This document shows, in pieces, positions 11,155-26,100 of a stretch of 64,000 nucleotides of DNA (position 1 is the stretch's first letter; every line of letters starts with the position of its first letter). The notes beneath the pieces were generated by a model. The model was not told where the DNA came from, did not search any database, and saw only the letters and a program-made list of their open reading frames with translations. The stretch comes from Mucidula mucida (Eukaryota; Basidiomycota; Agaricomycetes; Agaricales; Physalacriaceae), in assembly GCA_015501055.1 (NCBI GenBank), contig JADNYV010000046.1, positions 124,001-188,000 of the forward strand, given 5' to 3'. Made by a program: the position numbers and the translations under genes.

Positions 11155-14100
11155 ATGACAGAACTGACTCTGCCGCGTACTTCGATACCGTGTCTCTTCC
11201 CGCAAGTCGGTCAGCCAGATGCAGGCGTCATAAAGGTCGCCTCAACCACACCGGTTGCGAACGAAGCGGCCTTTGCCGTGACGTTACGTGCATTGCTAGG
11301 CAGGACTGGGGAGTTTGCGTTTCTATTGGGAGATAGAAGCGCTGTGTGGGTTGACGGTCTGGAAGAAGGTCAGACGAAGGAAACGTCAAAGACGTACGAC
11401 GCGTTGGATGTGACCGGTTTGGAGACCGTGGAGGCCAAAGTTTCATTCGGAAACGAAGACGTGAACACAATCATCCATTTGCTTTGAACGGTCTGACGGT
11501 TTTCTTAGGACACTCCAACACTGAAAAGCCCAATCCTCTTCCATTTGCAAGTCAGACCTTCATCTATTGCGTTAGCATACTCGAAAGCGCACATTCCGGA
11601 CTCCTTCGCCCGTCAGCTCGTGGACATGTACCTCGTCGAAGATTGCCGCGGTCCTATTGCGCAAGATATAGAAAACGATTTCGAAAAACTCTCGGTCCTC
11701 AATTACCCCCCGCGACCGTACCCAAATTCCACCCAAAAATACACCCTTCTCCACGAAGGTTTTGTTGCGCAGGCCGCGATGCACCCGGAGGCAGTCGCAG
11801 TTGATTTCCTTGACGCCGCAGACGATGTTACTGCGCGCCAAACGATGACCTATGCAGAATTGGATCGAAGAAGTTCTACACTGTCCCAAGTCATTCGCCA
11901 AATGATCCCTGGCGAAGGCAAATCCATCATTCCGCTCGCCCTACCGCCATCGACAGCCCTATATGTCGGGTATCTTGGAGTGCTACGCTCCGGACACGCG
12001 TTTTGCCCCCTTCCTGGACTCGACAACGCGCCGGTGGAGCGTATCATTGAACTAGTAGGCGACGTGGACGCGCCGCTTGTCTTGGGACTTGGAAGTCGTC
12101 CCTCATGGATGGCTGGCATGCCAAGCGTTGCGTGGAAGGATATCAGTGAGATTACAGGAGACGAAGAAAGTTTGGACGGTCATTGGACACCGAAAGAAAC
12201 AGATTTGGCGTATGGTGCGTAATTCCCAGTACCTGAGACGCGGCTACTGATGCAGTATTAGTCCTCTTCACGTCCGGATCCACGGGAAAACCGAAAGGCG
12301 TGCAGATTAGCCACTTGGCCGTGTCTGCGTCCATTGCTTCCCATCTATCGGTTCGTTCATTACCCCTGGGTACCCGCTGGTTCCAGTTCGCGGCATCTAC
12401 TTTCGATCCGGTAAGGAGACGCGTAGTCGAATCGAAAGGAGTTACTCACCAGCATCATAGTCATTGATGGAGATTTTCATGAACTTTTCATCGGGAACAA
12501 CAATTTGCGCAGCTAATCGCGAGCGTTTCCTTACAGATCCCGAAGCCGTACTCCGAGAGTTGAAGTGCTCGCATATGATGGCGACTCCTAGTATGGCGGC
12601 GCTCTTGAGGCCCGAGAGGATTGGAGACGCGTTCGAGTTATGGACGATGGGTGAGAAGTTATCGGACAGTGTGATCAATGCCTTCTGTCGGCCAGAGAAG
12701 GGCTACGTTCTCTGCAACGCATATGTAAGTTTGAATGAATCCTTTGACCACAAGATACTAATTATGTACGCGTTCAGGGACCAACTGAGGCAGCTATCAA
12801 CGTGACTTTACGCGTCCATCCGCGAAGCGAATCTGGTGCTCGTTTGGGCGCGCCGATCCCGACTGCAACGATGGTGATTTTGCATCCCACGGAGGAGCAG
12901 CTTGTGCCACTTGGCTTCCCGGGAGAGCTTGGTCTTGCAGGAGTGCAGCTGGCCAATGGATACCTGAACATGCCGGAGCAGACAGCCAAGGCCTTCGTCC
13001 AAGTTGAAGGCATCGGACGCGTTTACCGCACTGGAGATCGTGCACGCGTTGTCCTTGACGAAGAAAACAAGTGGTCTGGTATTGAGTACCTCGGCCGTAT
13101 GGGTATGGGCCAAGTCAAGCTTGCTGGACGCCGTGTGGAATTGGGCGAGGTAAGTGTGAGTGTCTGAAATCCATTTTTGGCTGACTCGCCGTCCAGATTG
13201 ATGCCGTGCTCTCGGCAATACCCGGCATCCAAGCCGCACACACCGTCGTTCTCAACGAACAGCTGTATACACTCATTACGCCTGCCAGAAATGACCTCAT
13301 TGCGAGAGCCGAAGAAGTAGCGGTCGCGCGTCTGCCATTGCATATGCGACCAGTCTCGTACGTGCTCGCCAATTCAACACCTCAATCGGCAGCGGGAAAA
13401 GCCGACAGACGCGTGATCACGAGATTGATCGAATCCTTCTTGGCTGAAACCAGCAAGTCCGACGGCGACTCGCTGCCATCCGCAGACCCAAAAACCCTCG
13501 AGCTCGTCGTCAGACTCGTTGCCGAAGCCGCGGATATTGATCAGCGCGCAATCACACCCGGTGCTACATTACTTGCTCTTGGAGTTGACTCTTTACGCGG
13601 TGTGCGCTTCCTGCGCTTAGCACGTGATGCTGGTGTCCAGGGACTCGAAATACAAGACTTGGTGAGTCAGTCGCCGTGCAGCAATTCATTTCTTGCTTAT
13701 TCTTCTACCAAGCTTGGTCGCGCGACACCGATCTCCGTAGCTCGCCTCATCACGGAACGACGCGGACAGGACTCGCCCGAGACATCCAATGCCCACCTTC
13801 AGATAATTCAAGATTTCATTCCTCAAGCCGCGGCTGCTGTACGACGCGAACTAGGAATTTCGGAAGAAGATGTTCTCCCAAAGATTCTGCCATCGACCCC
13901 CATGCAAGCCAGTGTTCTGGCCGTGTACCTTCGAACTCCCGAACGCTCGACCGGCTATCTCAATCACTCGATCTATACTCTATCTGCTAACGTTCAGATT
14001 GAGCCATTCAAGAAGGCTTGGGAAGAGGTCGTCAGGCGCAACGCGATACTGCGCACCTTTTTTGTCTTGGTTGACGACAGCAACATCAGCCCTTTCGCGC

Positions 14101-17100
14101 AAGTCGTAAATGAGCAGCCAAACATCAAATGGATCGAGTCAACTGGTCCAGATGTCGACGTACTTGTTTCAAGGCATCTGGACGCCATTCCGGGGCATAT
14201 ATCCACTCGCAACCCTTCAACTGTCGCCTTGTTTAGCAATGATGATAAGACTGACGTCCGTTTCGCGCTGACGCTGCATCACGCTCTTTTCGGTAAATCG
14301 CATCATAGGTCGCTGATAATGAAAATTAACGACACGCCTTTTAGATGGTGGTTCGTTAGCGCTGATGCTTGAAGAGTTGCACAGTATATATACCGCCTCG
14401 GAGACGCGCTTACAGAGGGCAGGGTTTGAACATGGTATAGCGGATGCTCTGAACGCGAACACAGAAGCGTCCACCCAGTACTGGACTGAAGAACTCAGAG
14501 GTCAGTTAAAAATCAATGTGGCCGCGGATCGTTCATTGTATTAACCAATACGCTTAGATTTCACTCCCGACTCCTTTCCTGACCTTTCAGGTTTACGCCA
14601 GGAAGCGAAGGCTCCGGGCCATCATGTCTCGACGGTTATCTCCTCGTTGTCTTTCTCCGATATGAGAGAGAAAGCTCGCAGCATCCAGGCTACACCTTTG
14701 TCTGTTATCCAAGCCGCCTGGGCGTTGATTCTGGTAAGACTTGAGTTTTTTTCCATCGTTCATGGTTTGACCTTTGAACTATAGCTCACCTATTCTGAAT
14801 CGGAGTCTCCAGATATCGTTTTTGGGAGTGTTATCGGTGGTCGAACATCGGAATTCCTCGAATTTACTGTCGGTCCGGTCTTTTCTACAGTTCCTGTTCG
14901 TATCCGTAATGCGGAGAAAGCCACGACGAAGGATGTCCTGTCCGGTTTACTCGAGAAGAATGTCTCTAGTCTCCTTAATCGTTATCCGCCTGTGAAGGTT
15001 CTTAGTGGAGAGAAGGGATTCATCTACGATACGACTATTGCGTTGCAAAACTTCGGTGAAGGTCTTTCGCAGACGGAACTTTGGACGAAAGCGGAATACC
15101 CGCCTATGGAGACGGAGGTGTGTCATATACGCCGTGCTGATCCGCCAGTTAACTAATACGTCCTTTAGTTTGCCGTCGTGCTCGAAATCTGGGTCGAACA
15201 GAACGACGCCATCCGTTTGCGCGCAACGTGTTCCAATAATGTCTTCATACCCTCGGCAAGCGAGGACATGCTCCAACAGTTCGACAACCTCATCTCCGGC
15301 ATCCTGAGCGGTGAATATCATGATGCTTCATTCCTCGACTTGACCGCTGCGGTTGATCCGTCATTACAATCGTCTGTTAATCCGGTCCCTCAACCAAGAG
15401 CAATTCCTTCCAATCAGCTCATTCACCATGAATTCGAGGACAATGCTCAACAGAACCCGGATTCTCTCGCCCTTTGGTTCAAGCATGATTTGGAGCATCC
15501 TGATTGTGACGTGAAATGGACTTATCGCGAGCTTAATGCAAGAGCCAACCGCCTTGCCCATTATCTTGTCAACACTTTTGGTGATGTGCGCGATCAGGCC
15601 ATCCCGTTGTGTATGGTGAAATGCCCAGAACTGTATGTTGCCATTCTTGGTGTCCTCAAGGTACATATTTCCTATGGTCTACAAGTTCACTCTAAACGAC
15701 GCTACAGGCTGGCGCTGCCTGGTGTCCTGTAGATGCCGAAGCACCAGAGAAACGCCAGAAGGACCTTTTCAGTCGAGCAGGCGGACCCGTGATTCTCGTT
15801 CAAAACACGTCGACATTGGCAACATATGAAGGCGCGCGCCCCGAGAATCTTGCCATCCTCGCTTTGGATGATCCTCGATTAAACGATCAATTGGACAGCA
15901 ATCCTCTAGTGGATATCAGTCCCTCAAGTCTGGCCTATCTTATCTGGACCAGCGGAACGACAGGCTTACCAAAAGTCAGCGAATCTTTACGAGTTACTCC
16001 TAGTCATGCTTATTCGACATGTTAGGGAGTGCCTATCGAGCACAAGGCGGCGGCTCAGAGTCTTTCCGCACTCCAGGAAGCGATCCCCTTCCATAGTTCT
16101 GGAGTGCGCTGCCTCAATTTTTCTGCGTATATGTGTGTATCAACGTCATCCTTGATTACTTTCAATTCTCATTGGATATTTTCAGCTTCGACGTCTCGGT
16201 AGATAATCACTGATTATTTTAAGGACTCCTACTGATTGGTATTTAGGTGCTTGACGTTTTCTACGCTTTGGGAGCGTCCTGCGGGACGTTATGTTCGTCA
16301 CCCAAGGATGTGCTGCTCAACCAGTTTGTAGATGCTGTCAACGCATTTGAAGCTACGCACGCATTTGTACGTCGTCTTACTATTTCTTCATGTTTACCCC
16401 GCATAACGCTCTTGTTCAGTTGACACCCGCTTTCATGGCTCAGTCGTCGCTTAGCGAATGTAATACGCTCCAAAGCCTGATCAGCATTGGCGAAAAGTTG
16501 CCTGATTCGGTCGCGGACAAATGGTGTCGCCCAGGCACAGTCTCGTTAAATACTTACGGTAAGTTACTTTGACCGTCCTAAGGACATACAGTGCTCAATA
16601 CAACAGGTCCCGCCGAGGCTACGATCATCGCTACGTGTAAGGATGTCCTCCTTCAAGCGTTCTGTTATTTGACGGTTGCCTAGACCGTCGTTTCCAACCG
16701 GAGGAGAAAACGAAGGCTCAGAACGTCGGGCTCCCGATCCAAACTGTTAGCTGTGCGGCCATCAAGGATGGTCGCATAGTTCCTCGGGGAGCTGTAGGCG
16801 AGCTTGGTCAGTGGATCAATCGTTCTGCGTAGTATCATGCTAACTGTCTCATAGCGCTGGGTGGTTATCAGAATGCTCGCGGGTATCATCGTCAAGCCGA
16901 CATGACCTCCACAAAATTCATCGAACATCCCGTGGCTGGTAAGGTCTACATGACTGGCGATATAGTTCGGGTAGGTTGTATGATCTCCTTTGTCCATAAC
17001 CTAACGACATCTCGCTAGTTCTTGCATGATGGAACCTGCGAATTTGTTGGCCGCAATGATGACTTGGTGAAATTAGGCGGTACGGTCTTTCAATCTATGC

Positions 17101-20100
17101 GTGCTTTCGGCATCTCAAAAAATCTCGTAGGTGTACGGGTCGAACTATCGGAGATTAGCGCAGTACTCAAATCGTGTCACCCTCTCGTCCGCGACGCCGC
17201 CACACTGCACCTATCGCGTCCAGAGTGCGTCCGGCATCAATCTCTTCTCTAACTTATCATTGACTTGAATGTAGTCGTCCGCAGAAGGTCGTCTGTACTT
17301 TTTTGGCCGCTCCTTCTTTACCAGCGCAGTCGAATTTGTGCACAGATGCGAAAGCGGCAGAAATTGCGTCTGCCGCCAAAGGATATGCTGAGCAGTATTT
17401 GCCTTTGGTCATGCATCCAACGTAAGCACAGTGGCACGTCGATGAGCGGTTAACGAATTATTTGCAGCGTACTTGTCGTTGTGAATAACCTCCCCCTTAC
17501 ACCATCCAATAAGGTTGATCGGAGAGCCTTGACTGATGTATATGTGACGATGGACATACTGTCTTGGGAATCGGCTTCGGGTGGAATTTCAGCTGACTCT
17601 GGACCTTTGTCTGATACGGAGGCTACCATCCAACTTGTTGTTTCTGACCTTACAGGTTCACCAATTGAATGGATCAAAAAATCGACACCATTTCCTGCCC
17701 TGGGAGTCGACTCTGTGAGTGCAGGCGTTTGGCACATACTATTACGACTTAACGGTGTTTCCAGCTACGAGCCCTCCAGTTTGCCTCTCGCCTCCGCAAA
17801 GCGGGCATCGCGGTTTCCGTGCGCGATATTTTAACGCATCCTTCAACTGCAAAATTGGCGCGTTGTGTTGATCACTCGACCAAAGTTGATCGAAGTACCA
17901 TACCCACGATTTCGCGCCCTCTCCAAGCGTTTAATGCCATCTGGAAACCTCGTCTTGAATGTGTCATTGAGGGGATGGACCGAGTACTTCCGTGTACGCC
18001 ACGTATGTTTGAGTCCAATGTTACAATTGTTCAGTCGGTTGATCCTTGTTTAGTTCAGGAAGGCATGCTCGGAGAGACGGTAAAGAACCCGTCAGCCTAT
18101 TGGTCTCATCGACTCTTCAAGCTTGACTGCACGCTAGAGGTTGATCGATTGATCAGATCCTGGGAGCTTGTAGCGGCCCGTACGGAGGTGCTGCGAGTTG
18201 TGTTCCTTCCAGCTGCAGCACACGTTTCACCAGAAGTAGATCTTGACTCTACGACGTACGTCTTTCTCTCGTTTGAAAGACAACCATCTCACCTCGTGCT
18301 TTAGTGTATTTCTGCAGGCTGTCCTAGCCTTGCCAACCTTACAAGTGTCATACAAACATTACCTTGATCGCGACATCCTGAAAGAAGCCAATGAACAGGC
18401 CTCTGTCATCGTCAAAACGTGGACAGGATCTCATCTTCCGCCCTGGGCCCTCACGATCTTTGAACAGAATGAGGGTGAACGCACCATGATGCTAAGTATA
18501 CATCACGCCTTGTACGATGGAAATGCGATCCAGTTCCTTCTCGACGAAGTCCAACTTGCGTATCATGGACGACCTCTAGGTGATCACCTTCAGCTGACTG
18601 GAGCACTCTCAGCATCTCTGTTCGCACACGAGGCACAGGAATCCCAAGCCTTCTGGGATAATGCCCTGACGCCGTTTGCTGACGTTGACGCCACTCCATG
18701 GCCGACGCTTCTGGACAGGTCCCCCGCCTCCGACGAGAAGAGTCGCTTCCTCGCAAGTAGCTTCCGGGCAGATCGCACTATCTTGTCACAGGCTGCCAGT
18801 GAAGTTGATGCGTCGGTCAGTCACGTGCTACAAGCGGCTTGGTCCTTCGTGCTTTCGGCGTATATGGGAACATCGAAAGTTGTCTTCGGCGAGACTTTGT
18901 CCTTGCGTGTGGGAAATGCCTCTCTGGAGCGCGCTGTTGCTCCGTTGATTACCACGACTCCCGTTCTAGCTGCAGTTGAAGAGTCAACAACTCCACGCGC
19001 CTTGATTGGTCAACTGGCGTGTCTGTCTACGAATAGCTCCCCCCATCGCCTCGTGTCTCTTCAACGTATTCGGAAAGCTCTTCAACGTCAAATACATCAA
19101 CCTGTTTTCCCTGCGATATTCGTCATTTTCACTGAAGAGGAGGACGATGAGGATTCTTTATCGCTGACTCCTCCGGACAAGCTATGGTCTGGGTGGACGG
19201 AGGTGACTGAGCTCGGTGTAGAGCATCCGCTTGCAGTCAATGTATATGTGAGTGGTACGGAGGTTAAGGTGGATGTACTGGGAAGCAGTAAATTCATGTA
19301 TGTCATTGTTCATTATCTGGGAAATGCTCTCATCGTCTTCACAGGCTGGACAGTCAGATTGATCTTCTCGCAGGACAATTCGAAACTGTTTTGAAGGCTG
19401 TTGTAAGAGAGCCCAACGCGCCTTTCGTTGACTTAATGGCTGGGCTTCCTGAACAATACCTCTCTGTGGTTCGCTCGACACAAGTGGCGACTCTCGGTGA
19501 CTTGTCCCTGACCCACTGGCTTGAAAAGCGAGCGATTGTTACTCCTGAACTTGTGGCCGTAACGACGTATGGGCCGTCGACTTCTAGGTTGACATACAAG
19601 GAACTCGATGTGGTACGGTAAACTTGAAGTTACAAGGCTTCAATTTGTTCACAAATACGTTAGGCTTCAAATCGTGTTGCTCATTGGCTCCAGCAACGCT
19701 ATCAACATTCTGTTATCGCATTCTCAATGCCACGATCCGCTTTATCGATTGTCTACCAACTTGGGTGAGGGACCCACTCTCAACTACTGATCGATTGCTC
19801 ATCCTTTGTTAGTATATTCAAGTCTGGCAATGTCAGGATCATGACTGCTTCAACCTATTTCAACTAATCAAACTTTAGATCTACTTACCGATCGATGACA
19901 CGGTTCAATCTTCACGAAAAAGACTCCTGATACGCGCTGGGAATGCAGCTGTTGTGTTAACAGCATCGGCTCTCTGCGACCAGTTTTCTCAGGTTGCGAA
20001 TTTGGTGGTTGTTGATGTCGAGTCTTTTGAACATACGAGAGAAGTCTCCAACTCCACAGCCGGTCAAGTGCTGCCAGTCACCAACCAATCCGTTGCTTGT

Positions 20101-23100
20101 AGTAAGTCGCCTTTTCGATGAGCTTCAAGCAGCTCATCTTCGCCTTTAGTAATTGCGACCGGTGTACATAGGACCTCGTCCAGACTGTGTACATTCTCGC
20201 CTCGCAATATCAATACGACAGTTGATGCATTGGTGGATCGTATCGGGGCAACTGTCTCAACTCTTGGGGACAATGTTTTCTTGAGTTGGATGCCATCTTG
20301 TAAGTCCGGATCACTGTTGTTATCTCCCAGTGTTTGATACCAATGCTTAGCGCTCGAGAGTTCATTGGTTGAATTATTCCTTCCTATCCGTCTGGGAATG
20401 ACCATCGCAAGCGTTCCGCAGGATGCCCTTTGTCGTGATGTCCTTGGAACAGTTACTGAGACAAGTGCTACCCATGCATTGTATGCCTCGTTGCGTCTCA
20501 GTTGCTGTTTGACTAACTCTATGCTAGCCTTCCACCAGCGTGGCTTCAGCGAGAAGGAGTGCGGAAATGTGATGTTCCTAGCTTACGCTGTATTGTTTTA
20601 ATTGGTACGCAGAGTCTACGGTCAGCATAGGCTTCGTTGACGCTTTTCTCAAGGGCCGCCACTTCAAACCGAGGTTTTTCGGGGAGAGGAAGAAATGTCG
20701 CGTCCTCTTATTTTGACTGTGGGTGTTCCCAATTTCGTATTTGCATATGCATCGTTTAATGTACCTTCCTTTAGGCCTTTGGTTTTCCAGGTATAACTTA
20801 TCCGGCCATCTCCCTTGATCAATTCTTATACTTGTGTAGAAACGACTTCTTTCTCTGTTGTGGGCAGTACCAACGAGCACCAGCAAGGATTCTCGGTCAC
20901 GTTCTGCCTCATCTCACTGCTGTCATATTAAGGCAGGGATCGTCCAGCCTGGTCGTTCGTGGACAAATTGGGGTAAATTAGTCACTCGCAAAGTGATCGG
21001 CTAACTCAAAACCGTTCTAGGAACTCTGCCTCAGCGGTGATTCCGTCTCTAAAGGTTATCTTCACGGCTCGAGCAAGTTCAGCCATGTTCGAAATTTTGG
21101 ACGTGTCTTCAGAACAGGTTGTATAGTACGACTATTGGCCAATGATGTGTGTATATTTTTGGGCGCTCTTATTGCTGTCTGATCGTCTGTACAGAGCATC
21201 CAATACATCGGACAAGCTCCCTCGACTTCGGAGTCTCTGACGAAGTCTGTTGATCCATTCACTGTGTCGCAATTAGTGCAATCCCTTTCTCCGCAACGAC
21301 TGAATGTGTATACGTCGAATTTGGATCACCCAGAAGGGCTAGCCAAATACCTTGTGACCTTTATCTCAAGGTCTTGGGATCCCCTATGCGCGGACGTCCC
21401 GAGTATCTGCTCCAAAGATTTGCCTATGGCGCGTTCTCTTCGAGGACTATGTCGGCGTCTCCCTACTCATCTAGTGCCCGATGTTGTGCTGCCGTTGGAC
21501 GCGATTCCTCTGGATAATTGTCTTTTAGGTACCGTCGATGACAGAGCACTGAGACGTTTGTTTGGTCGCTTGTCTCCGGATGTTCTTCGCCACCACAATG
21601 AACAGGGAGCCCATAAACGTCCTCTGACGGCGGTGGAAGAGCAGATTCGTCACATTCTTAGCTTATCGACTGGCGTTTCCGAGGCTGTCATCGACGGGAA
21701 CACGTCCACTCTGGAACTTGGCATCGACTCTCTCACTGCCATCTCGCTGAGTTTCCGCCTAAAGGCTGAAGGTTTCTTCGTTCCCCCTCACGTCATTCTC
21801 GCTGGGCCTACCCTGGCAGTTCTCGCCAAGTCATCCCGGCCCCCTCACAAATCGGCCAGGAGGGTGAACGCCTCTGTAGACGATACTCTCAAGCAACGAA
21901 TATATCAAGATTTCCGGGATCGTAACGTACAGGATGTCCGTCAATGTCTGCCTCTTCAGGAGGGTCTAGTTGCCCGTACACTTAATTCACCGGACGCAGT
22001 GTACGTCAATCACTTTATTCTGCGCATCGAGGAAGCCGATCCTGGTCGTCTTCGCGATGCTTTCACGGAAACTGTGATGGCAAACGACATTCTTCGAACC
22101 TGTTTCTTTGCCGGCGATACCGAGATCGTCCAGGTCGTTCTCAAAGTCGTTCCCAATCTGTGGAGGATCCGTGATGCAGGTGACGAAGACTCGCTTTCAC
22201 TACTGAAAGCGGATATGCCTTCCATTGAGCAGGATGTAGTGAAGCATATAAGCCAACATGCGCCGATACGGCTATCGCTCTATTCTTCGCATGTAGCGCC
22301 GACGTATGTTTGCTTAACGATGCACCATGCTATCTACGACGGTTAGTTATTTGTGAACATCTCGCACTCAGTGCTGACAGCTATACAATCAGGCGAATCT
22401 CTCCCGATGTTGCTCTCAGAAGTTCGAGACAGATATCACCAAACTTTCAAGACTGTCAGAGCTCCCGACACACGATTGCTGGATTTTCTTGCTTCGCAGT
22501 CACAAGAACTTGCCGAAGCATTCTTCCTGGAATACTTGCAAGATGCTCCTAAACCCAGGAACTTACTTTCTGGAGCAGTTGTCGATCCCCAGCGCCAGCA
22601 AATCGTCCTTGGCCTTCCTCTCTCCGCACTTGAGCAGGCTTCGCGAGTACTGAACACAAGTCTCCACGCTTTCCTTATGACTGCCTATGGAATAGCCCTC
22701 GGGGAGCACCGAGGGAATACCGATACCGTAAGGCAAATGCTCGCGTCGGAATCCCTGCGTTACTCATGTCCTCCTGAAGGTGTTCGGTGTGGTACTTTCC
22801 GGGCGGACCGTTCTAGTGGACGGCGTAGATACTGTGTTGGGTACGTCTAACATCACAGTCCTGTCTTGTCACTTAATCTTCCTCTCGTCAGCTCCTTGCA
22901 TCACGACCGTTCCTATCCGGATACGCGTAGAGGAACCTCAAATTTTTTCAGACATAGCGTCTCACACCCAGCTTCAGACATCTTCAGTTTATGAGCATCA
23001 GCATACGCCTCTTCGAATAATCCAACGTTGGTTGGGGTCCGTAGAACCTCTTTTCGATACCTTGTTCAGCTACACCAAAGGAAGGACAGTGTCGGCATCT

Positions 23101-26100
23101 CATCATCTATGGTCTCCGCTTGAAAGCCAGGCAGCATTAGATGTGGGCGTCCTTCAGTTTCAATCGACATTCTGGGCTAATCATGTTCTTAGTATCCTCT
23201 GGCTGTCGCAGTTCACGCTGACCCAGATGCTGATACTGTCACCATTCACGTTGGTCACGACTTAAAGTTCGGTTCCGTTGCTGCAGTTGGGAGATTGTTG
23301 TCTCGCGTTGCTGATCTTCTCTTGGATATGACTCAAATAGTTTCTAGTCAGATCACTTCACAAGGCGTGTCCTCCATTCCGACCGCACCAACCTATGATT
23401 CAACCACGTGGTCGACCGAGGAGCGCCTCATTCGGAGCACAGTCGCCAGAATCTGCAATGTAGCTGCAGCGCTGGTATCAAAAGAGACCTCTTTCCTCCA
23501 TCTCGGCATCGATTCAATCACCAGCATTCGTTTAGCTCAGGAGCTCCGGTCAGAAGGCCTTGCTATACCTACTTTCGCCATAATGCAAAACCCTTGCATT
23601 GGCGCGTTAGTGGAATTCCTACGAACGACTACGTTGGACAGCACGTCTGAGAACGCACTTCGCGAGTTTCAAGATATTCAAGCCGCATTAATGGAGAAAT
23701 ATATGCATTCCGCTCCTCATCTGTCAGATACGGATGTCATTCAGACTCTCTTTCCGACCACTCCGCTACAGACTGGCATGCTGACTCAAAGCCTTTCTGG
23801 AGTAGGCTCTCTGTACCTCGTTCATCATGCTTTTCTGCTCGACGCCAAAGTGTCTCCTCAACGTCTTCGTCGCGCTTGGGAAACAGTGATTGAATCCACT
23901 GATATCCTCCGTTGCTCGTTCTTCGCGTCTGCGGATCCCGACTACCCGTGGATCGGAGCTGTACATGCCCACACGCCAACGCAATGGGAAGAGATCACGG
24001 TGTCCTCTGAAGAAGCTTTGCGAGTTGTGGCCAGAGACATCGAGAATTCGGTTACGCTACATGACGAGCATGCATTCCAGAAACCGCCAATCTCGTTCCA
24101 TCTCATCGTCGCGCCGGAAATGACAGTGCTCATTGCTTCCATACATCATAGGTAACTTAAACTTTCCTCTGTATCTGTCTCGTGTTGAAGTTTGATTGCA
24201 GTCTCTATGATGGCTTATCATTTTCCTACATCTTGGAAGATGTTGCGGCTGCTTATCATGATGTCGAAGTTCCCAAACGTCCTCAATTCACGGATGCTGT
24301 GCCATTCATTCTACACAGCTCTAAGGATGAATCCAACTTCTGGGAAACCCGACTGTCTGGTTACACGGCCTGCCCCCTCCCTAGGAATCCCACTCCGGAT
24401 AATGGTATTCATCTAGCGCATGTTGACTTCTGCCTTCCTTCCGGGTCTCTAGACGAGATCAAGGCGATGGGAGTGACCGTTCAAGCAGTTGCTCTCCTGG
24501 CCTGGTATGTTTACTCCTTGTCCTCACAATCCTCACGGCTGATCACTGCTATGAAGGGGCAAAACCTTGGCTACTCTTGTCCATTCGCTGGATGTCGTAT
24601 TTGGCCAAGTCGTCGCTGGTAGGTCCATTGAACTCCAGGACAGCCTGCGAGCTAGTGGCCCATTATTCAAGTCAGTCAAATTCGCTGAAATGTCAATGGA
24701 CAGCGCGTTGAAATCTCTTACAGTACCATCCCGTTCCGTTTCAAGTTATCGGAGTCTACATGGTCGAATTTAGATGCCGTCAAAGCCCAGCACGACTTGA
24801 ATGTTCAGGCTGAACCCCATCAACATGTTCCTTTACGGCGCATCCAACGCGAGTGGAGGATGGCGACCTCAAGCCCAGAATTGCTCTTCAATACATTGTT
24901 TGTTTTCCAACAAGCCAATGATAAGAGCGCTCAGAGATCGGCTCTGTGGTCCGGGTTTACTATCTCGGAAGAAGGCTCTTCTGCTCAAGTTGGTGATTTT
25001 CACTAACTCTTCTCGCGCTGTCTCTGATGGTCGTACCAGTATTCCATCTCTCTTGAAGTCATTCATTCAGGTGAAACCATACAGCTCCGTGCTGGATGCC
25101 AAAATGGTGTCTTTTTACCCACCAGTCTCCAAGATACGCTGAGCGTTCTACGCGAAGTCTTTTTGAACATCGTCACTGGTCCTAATGACTCCGTCATGGC
25201 CTACCCTCCTCTTTTGCAAGGTCTCGAACTTGCAGCCTCGTCTGTCGATAGCATCGTCCTTACCCAGTCCTACGACCACGTCGAATCTATTCGAACTCTC
25301 ACCACAACCGAGCAGACGGTCCGTGCCATCTTCTCGACGATTCTGAATTTGCCTGAGGACAAAATCGGTCTGGAAACACCTCTTTATGCACTTGGATTGG
25401 ACTCGGTAGCGGCTATTCAGATCGCAGCCAAGTGCCGCAATGAATTTGGACTCAACATCGCTGTTGCAGATGTATTCGTCGGGGAGACTATAACCGGGAT
25501 ATGTCAAGCGTACGATGCACACCACGTCTCTACCGATGTCGTGGCGCCGCGCTCCCAAGCCAATCTGGTAACCGACGAAGACAAGTTCCAGGCATTGAAT
25601 TTGCTGGGTGTCACCGAAGACATGGTTGACCATATTCTACCTGTCCTTCCTGTAAGTCCCGAGACTAACATTTACCTCACCCCCTCACACTCGATTACAG
25701 GGTCAACTTTATCATCTTGCTGCTTGGTTGACATGCGGCGGGACATTCTATCAGCCCGTGTTCGTGTACAAAATTTCCGCTATTCTGGATGTGGACAAGC
25801 TAAGCTTAGCCTGGAAATTGCTGCAGAGTCGCCATTCTGTGCTACGAACGTCATTCGCTGCGATCTCCCCTTCAAAAGCGTTTCAAGTGGTCTTCCGGGA
25901 ACCCAGCATCGAGCTGGAAATTGTCCGGTGTGAAGGTGATTTCGGTCAACGCGTGAAAGAGCACGTACGGGCCGAATATCATACGCCCTCAACCCTTTAC
26001 ACACCACCCTCTCGCGCGAAGCTTGTGTGTGTTCAAGACCAGTACGCGCTATTGTTGACCCTTCACCATTCCACATACGGTACGTACTACATCTATCTCC

